Assembly: GCF_000308535.1 (NCBI RefSeq)
Contig: NZ_BAFW01000229.1
Span: 1-35,220, forward strand
Direction: 5' to 3'
Origin: Nocardia cerradoensis NBRC 101014
GTDB taxonomy: Bacteria > Actinomycetota > Actinomycetes > Mycobacteriales > Mycobacteriaceae
DNA: 35,220 bases
Of the stretch, positions 31,270-35,220 are shown piece by piece (position 1 is the stretch's first letter; each line of letters opens with the position of its first letter). The translations under genes were made by a program, and so were the position numbers. The notes under the pieces were generated by a model. The model worked only from the letters and a program-made list of their open reading frames with translations, was not told where the DNA came from and ran no database searches.

Positions 31270-34200
31270 TGTTCCATCAACCTTTCGAGGACGGGGCCGA
31301 CGACGGCCAGCGCACGGGGATGGCTCAATTCGAGATGGCGGGCGTCGACGACGACGTTGTGGACCTCGCCGCCCACGTAGGGGCGCCAGGTATCGGCGAG
31401 AGCGTCGTGGTCCGGGTGATCCTGTCCGGCGGTGAACAGGATCAGGTCACCGTCGAAGACTTCGGGCCGATGGGCGGTGGAGATATCGCCGGCGGTGCGG
31501 AAGCTCGCCATGACCCGATCCGTCTGTTCGGCGGTGAACAGTCCGGTCGCGATCACCTGCTCGCGGATGACCTCCCACGCTTGTTCGTGCGTGCTCACCG
31601 CCAGTTCGTCGCCGAGGTCGAACAGCTCGCGCCAGCCGCCGAGCAGATCGGTCATCAGCTGTCCGGGCGCGGGGTCGTCGGCATCGGGTTGCGCAAGCGC
31701 GCCGGCGGCGCTGTCGAGCAGCGCCACGATGCCGACCCGGGCGCCGGCGCGGCGCAACCGCACCGCCATCGCATGCGCGATCTGCCCGCCCAGCGACCAC
31801 CCCAGCAGGTGATAGGGCCCCGTGGGCTGTACTCGGCGGATTTCGGCCACGTAGCGGTCGGCCAATTCGTCGACGGAGCCGGCGGCGGGTTCACCGGCGA
31901 CGACGTGTGGATCCTGCAGGCCGTAGACCGGCCGATCCGGACGCAGATGTTCGATGAGCCCGCCGTAGAACCACGCCAGGCCGCCCGCCGGATGCACGGC
32001 GAATACGGCGGGCTCGGATCCGTTCGCGCGCAACGGAAGCAGCACACTCAGGCCCGATGTGCCGTCGTCTTCGTCGGCGCGGCGGGCCAGCGTCTGCGGT
32101 GTCGCATCCTCGAACATCCACGGCAATTCGATCGTCACACCGCGCGTGTGCAGTTCGGTCACCGCCATCGTGGCCAGCAGCGAGTTGCCGCCCAGATCGA
32201 AGAAGCCATCGGTCGCCCCGACGCGGGCGGCGCCCAGGATGTGCTCGTACACCTCGGCGATCACCTTCTCGGTGCGGGTGCGTGGTGCGACGAAGCGTTG
32301 TACGGCGGCGCCGAAATCGGGTGCGGGCAAGGCTTTCCGGTCCAGTTTGCCGTTGACCGTCAGCGGCAGATCGTCGAGCACCATCACCATCGAGGGCACC
32401 ATGTAACTCGTCAGCACCTCGGCCGCGGCCGCCCGCACCTGCCCCGGATCCAGACGCTGTCCATCGGCGGCGACCACGTATCCGATCAGCTGGTCGACCT
32501 CGCGCTCGTGACGATGTACGGCCGCGGCGGCCCTGGCGACCGACGGATGCCGCAGCAACGCCGACTCGACCTCACCGAGCTCGATCCGGTACCCGCGCAG
32601 TTGGACCTGGGCGTCACCGCGCCCCGCATAGGCCAGTTCCAGACCGCCGCCGGTCTCGCGCCAGCGGCCGAGGTCACCGGTGCGGTACAGCCGGCCGCCG
32701 TCCGGGTCGAACGGATTCGCCACGAAACGACTCGCCGTCGCCACAGGTGCGCGCAGGTATCCGCGCGCGAGTTGTGTTCCGGCGATGTAGATTTCACCGC
32801 GCACCCCGATCGGCACGGGCCGCAGCCGGTCGTCGAGCACATAGGCTCGCAGTCCCGGCAGCGGCACTCCGATCCGGTCCGCGTTCGGGCCTCCGACCTC
32901 GGCGAAGGTCACATGCACCGTCGTTTCGGTGATCCCGTACATGTTGACCAACCGCGGTGAACCGGGCTCGTGCGCGGCGAACCATCCCGACAAACGCGCC
33001 GCGTCCAGGGCCTCGCCACCGAAGACGACATAGCGGAGCGCGAGATCGCCATGGGCACAACCGGATTCGCGATATCTGTGTTCGGCGTCGGCGAAACCGT
33101 AGAAGGCCGAGGGGGTTCGGCTCAGGATCGTGACGCGCTCGCGCGCCACCAGGTCCACCAGCGCGTCGGGCGAGCGGGCGGTGTCGTGGTCTACGACGAC
33201 CAGTCTGCCGCCGGTCAGCAGCGCACCCCACATCTCCCACACCGCGAAATCGAATGCGTAGGAATGAGACATCGTCCACACGTCGCCGGGGTCGACCTCG
33301 AATCGTTCGGCGGCGTGGGTCAACAGCGTGACGGCGTCGCGGTGGGTGACGGCCACGCCCTTGGGAGTGCCGGTCGACCCGGAGGTGTAGATGACGTAGG
33401 CCAGGTTGTCCGGCCGCGCGGCCACCGGCGCCCGCGCGCTACCGGCGTCGAATTCGGTCTCCGCATCGTCGATCGACACCATCGGCGTCGCGCACCTCGG
33501 CACCTGCGCGGCCATCTCGGCCGAGGTCAGCACCACGACGGGACGTGCGTCGTCGATGACGAAACGCAGGCGACGCGGCGGATTCGCGGTGTCCAGCGGC
33601 AGATATCCCGCGCCCGCGCGCACGACGGCGAGCAGACCGACGATCAGATCGACCGACCGCGGCAGCGCCACCGCCACCAGCGTTTCCGGCCGTGCGCCGT
33701 GCGCGGCGAGACGGGCGGCCAGCCGGGTCGCCCGTCGATCCAGTTCCGCGTAGGTGAGCTGTGCCGTACCGTCGCTCACCGCGATCGCGTCGGGCTGCGC
33801 CGCGACGCGGGCGGACAGCAGCTCGGGCAGGGTCCGTTCCGCCACCGCGGCGCCGTCGCTCCCGGCGGCCGCCAGTATCCGGCGACGCTCGGCGGGCTCG
33901 AGGATATCGATATCGCCCACGGCGACAGCGGGATTCGCGGTCGCCTGCTCGAGGATGCGGACCAGCGCCTGGGTGAATCGCCGCATCGTCTCGTCGGCGT
34001 ACAGGTCGGTGGCGAAGGTGAGGCGGCCGGCCATTCCGCCCGGCCGGCCGTCGGCGCCGGGTCGCGGGACGAGTTTGACGTTGAGATCCGCGCGTGCCTG
34101 ATCGAAGACCTCTTCGATCGGTTCGATGGTGAGACCGGGCAACTCCAGCGTGGCGGCACTGAGATCCTGCACGTCCAGCGTCACCTGGTACAGCGGCATA

Positions 34201-35220
34201 TGCGCGGTCGAGCGCCGTGGATTCAGCTCCTCCACGATCTCTTCGAAGGGCACATCGGCGTGCGCGAAGGCCGCCAGATCCGTGTCCCGGACCGCGGCGA
34301 GCAGTTCCTCGAACGCCTGCGGCGAGGCCACTCGGGTCCGCAACACCAGCGTGTTGACGAACATGCCGATCAGATCGTCGAGTTCACGGTCGCCGCGGCC
34401 GGCCACCGGGGTGCCGATCGCGATATCGCCGACCGCGGCCAGCTTCGACAGCAGGCCGGCCAGCCCGGCGTGCAACACCATGAACACCGTCGCGTCGGCC
34501 GCCCGGGCGAGGGCCTCGATGCGGGCGTGCAGCTCGGCGGACAGCTCGAAATCGAGGGTGCTGCCGTGCATGGACGCCACGGGCGGGCGGGGCCGGTCGG
34601 TCGGCAGTTCGAGAAGTTCGGGCAGTCCGGCGAGGGTGCCGGTCCAGAATCGCAGCTGCCGGGAGATCAGCGAGTCCGGGTCCGTTTCGTCGCCGAGCAT
34701 CTCGCGCTGCCAGAGTGCGTAGTCGGCGTACTGCAGGGCCAGTGGCGGCCACTTCGGTTGTGTTCCTTGCCGGCTCGCCGCATAGGCGAGCGCCACATCC
34801 CGGGCGAGCGGCATCATGGACTGTCCGTCGGCGCAGATGTGGTGGACGCCGATCACCAGCACGTGGTCACGGTCGCCGAGGGTGAACAGTTCGGCGCGTA
34901 CCGGCGCCTCCCGGGTGACGTCGAAACCGGCGGACACCACCTCCGCCGCTCGCTCGCGGATCTGCCGTTCGTCTGCCGGGATCGGGATCAGCGCGGGCGC
35001 GACCTCGTCGGCGCCGCCCACGACCTGGCAGGGGGCTCCGTCGATCATCGGGAATCGGGTCCGCAGCGATTCGTGCCGGTCGACGACCAGCGCGCACGCC
35101 CGCCGCAGCGCATCGATATCGAGGTCGCCCCGCAGCCGGATCACCAGCGGGATGTTGTACGCGCCGACCGAGGTGTCGAAGCGGTTGAGGAACCACATCC
35201 GTTGCTGTGCGGGCGAGAGC
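31263..35220 (-). CDS. Terminal C-A-T-TE module of a nonribosomal peptide synthetase (5' end outside window)
   Basis: At least 1318 residues, open to the window edge. Numbering from the edge: the condensation domain begins LSPAQQRMWFL and has HHICADG (His127, Asp131), intact and LCL-like. The adenylation domain has YTSGSTGTPKG, the A4 motif FDFAVWEMWG (Asp657), VNMYGITETTVHVTF and a C-terminal NGKLDRKALP. Pocket residues read D-F-W-S-V-G-M-V-H-K, eight of ten identical to the threonine code DFWNIGMVHK. The carrier domain has LGGNSLL with Ser1013. The thioesterase has GWSLGG with Ser1142 and His1295 near the end. It adds the last residue, probably Thr, and releases or cyclises the product. The gene continues upstream, so earlier modules may exist. 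Confidence 0.93.
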   Translation of the reverse strand, partial: LSPAQQRMWFLNRFDTSVGAYNIPLVIRLRGDLDIDALRRACALVVDRHESLRTRFPMIDGAPCQVVGGADEVAPALIPIPADERQIRERAAEVVSAGFDVTREAPVRAELFTLGDRDHVLVIGVHHICADGQSMMPLARDVALAYAASRQGTQPKWPPLALQYADYALWQREMLGDETDPDSLISRQLRFWTGTLAGLPELLELPTDRPRPPVASMHGSTLDFELSAELHARIEALARAADATVFMVLHAGLAGLLSKLAAVGDIAIGTPVAGRGDRELDDLIGMFVNTLVLRTRVASPQAFEELLAAVRDTDLAAFAHADVPFEEIVEELNPRRSTAHMPLYQVTLDVQDLSAATLELPGLTIEPIEEVFDQARADLNVKLVPRPGADGRPGGMAGRLTFATDLYADETMRRFTQALVRILEQATANPAVAVGDIDILEPAERRRILAAAGSDGAAVAERTLPELLSARVAAQPDAIAVSDGTAQLTYAELDRRATRLAARLAAHGARPETLVAVALPRSVDLIVGLLAVVRAGAGYLPLDTANPPRRLRFVIDDARPVVVLTSAEMAAQVPRCATPMVSIDDAETEFDAGSARAPVAARPDNLAYVIYTSGSTGTPKGVAVTHRDAVTLLTHAAERFEVDPGDVWTMSHSYAFDFAVWEMWGALLTGGRLVVVDHDTARSPDALVDLVARERVTILSRTPSAFYGFADAEHRYRESGCAHGDLALRYVVFGGEALDAARLSGWFAAHEPGSPRLVNMYGITETTVHVTFAEVGGPNADRIGVPLPGLRAYVLDDRLRPVPIGVRGEIYIAGTQLARGYLRAPVATASRFVANPFDPDGGRLYRTGDLGRWRETGGGLELAYAGRGDAQVQLRGYRIELGEVESALLRHPSVARAAAAVHRHEREVDQLIGYVVAADGQRLDPGQVRAAAAEVLTSYMVPSMVMVLDDLPLTVNGKLDRKALPAPDFGAAVQRFVAPRTRTEKVIAEVYEHILGAARVGATDGFFDLGGNSLLATMAVTELHTRGVTIELPWMFEDATPQTLARRADEDDGTSGLSVLLPLRANGSEPAVFAVHPAGGLAWFYGGLIEHLRPDRPVYGLQDPHVVAGEPAAGSVDELADRYVAEIRRVQPTGPYHLLGWSLGGQIAHAMAVRLRRAGARVGIVALLDSAAGALAQPDADDPAPGQLMTDLLGGWRELFDLGDELAVSTHEQAWEVIREQVIATGLFTAEQTDRVMASFRTAGDISTAHRPEVFDGDLILFTAGQDHPDHDALADTWRPYVGGEVHNVVVDARHLELSHPRALAVVGPVLERLMEQC

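Noticed and set aside
1..35220. tRNA, rRNA, CRISPR arrays, insertion sequences, phage attachment sites
   Set aside because: Reading both strands I found no cloverleaf-like gene, no spaced direct repeats and no transposase or integrase motif. A dedicated RNA search could still reveal small RNAs.

Overview
The window looks like chromosomal DNA of a high-GC mycolic-acid actinobacterium, most likely Nocardia or a close relative. The evidence is third-codon GC bias, many GTG/TTG starts, a mycothiol-dependent maleylpyruvate isomerase, an LppP/LprE-type lipoprotein, an MmpL-type transporter, an F420-type luciferase-like oxidoreductase and a GAPDH with the long N-terminal extension known from corynebacteria. 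I see no tRNA, rRNA, CRISPR array, insertion sequence or phage gene. The genus is inferred from gene families, not proven.

Layout. 1-282: tail of an unrecognised gene. 312-4250: a complete, translationally coupled 3-hydroxybenzoate/gentisate operon (ring-cleaving dioxygenase, fumarylpyruvate hydrolase, maleylpyruvate isomerase, 3-hydroxybenzoate 6-hydroxylase) behind a palindromic operator candidate, followed by a decayed PucR-like regulator fragment. 4557-4949: small hypothetical gene on the minus strand. 5087-9232: a signalling cluster with a NarL-type response regulator, a six-helix histidine kinase, a second membrane protein that looks like a histidine kinase without ATPase motifs, a convergent receiver-less LuxR-type DNA-binding protein whose HTH matches the response regulator, and an LppP/LprE lipoprotein. 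9249-10710: divergent GNAT and LysR genes. 10720-18176: a catabolic region with an aldehyde dehydrogenase behind dense operator-like repeats, two carboxymuconolactone-decarboxylase-like proteins, a TetR regulator, a limonene-monooxygenase-like flavoenzyme interrupted by a one-base frameshift, a zinc alcohol dehydrogenase and an acyl-CoA ligase.

18212-27951: mostly housekeeping and stress genes: two small membrane proteins, GAPDH, a GAF protein, a small basic protein, free methionine-R-sulfoxide reductase, a delta5-3-ketosteroid isomerase with all three catalytic residues, a luciferase-like oxidoreductase, an isolated 28-codon gene for an amphipathic peptide with its own promoter-like and terminator-like signals, an alpha/beta hydrolase, a SigG-type ECF sigma factor, a maleylpyruvate-isomerase-like protein and a secreted DUF5995-like protein. 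28008-35220 (minus strand): an MmpL-type transporter, an FkbM methyltransferase and the terminal C-A-T-TE module of a nonribosomal peptide synthetase, whose adenylation pocket is threonine-like; its start lies beyond the window. These may form the end of a peptide natural-product cluster with tailoring and export functions.

The items most worth a second look are the kinase/pseudokinase/receiver-less regulator cluster (5190-8391), the 28-residue peptide unit (24221-24468), the 22-bp perfect dyad at 21678-21699, the NRPS end module with FkbM, and the frameshifted flavoenzyme at 14297-15480.
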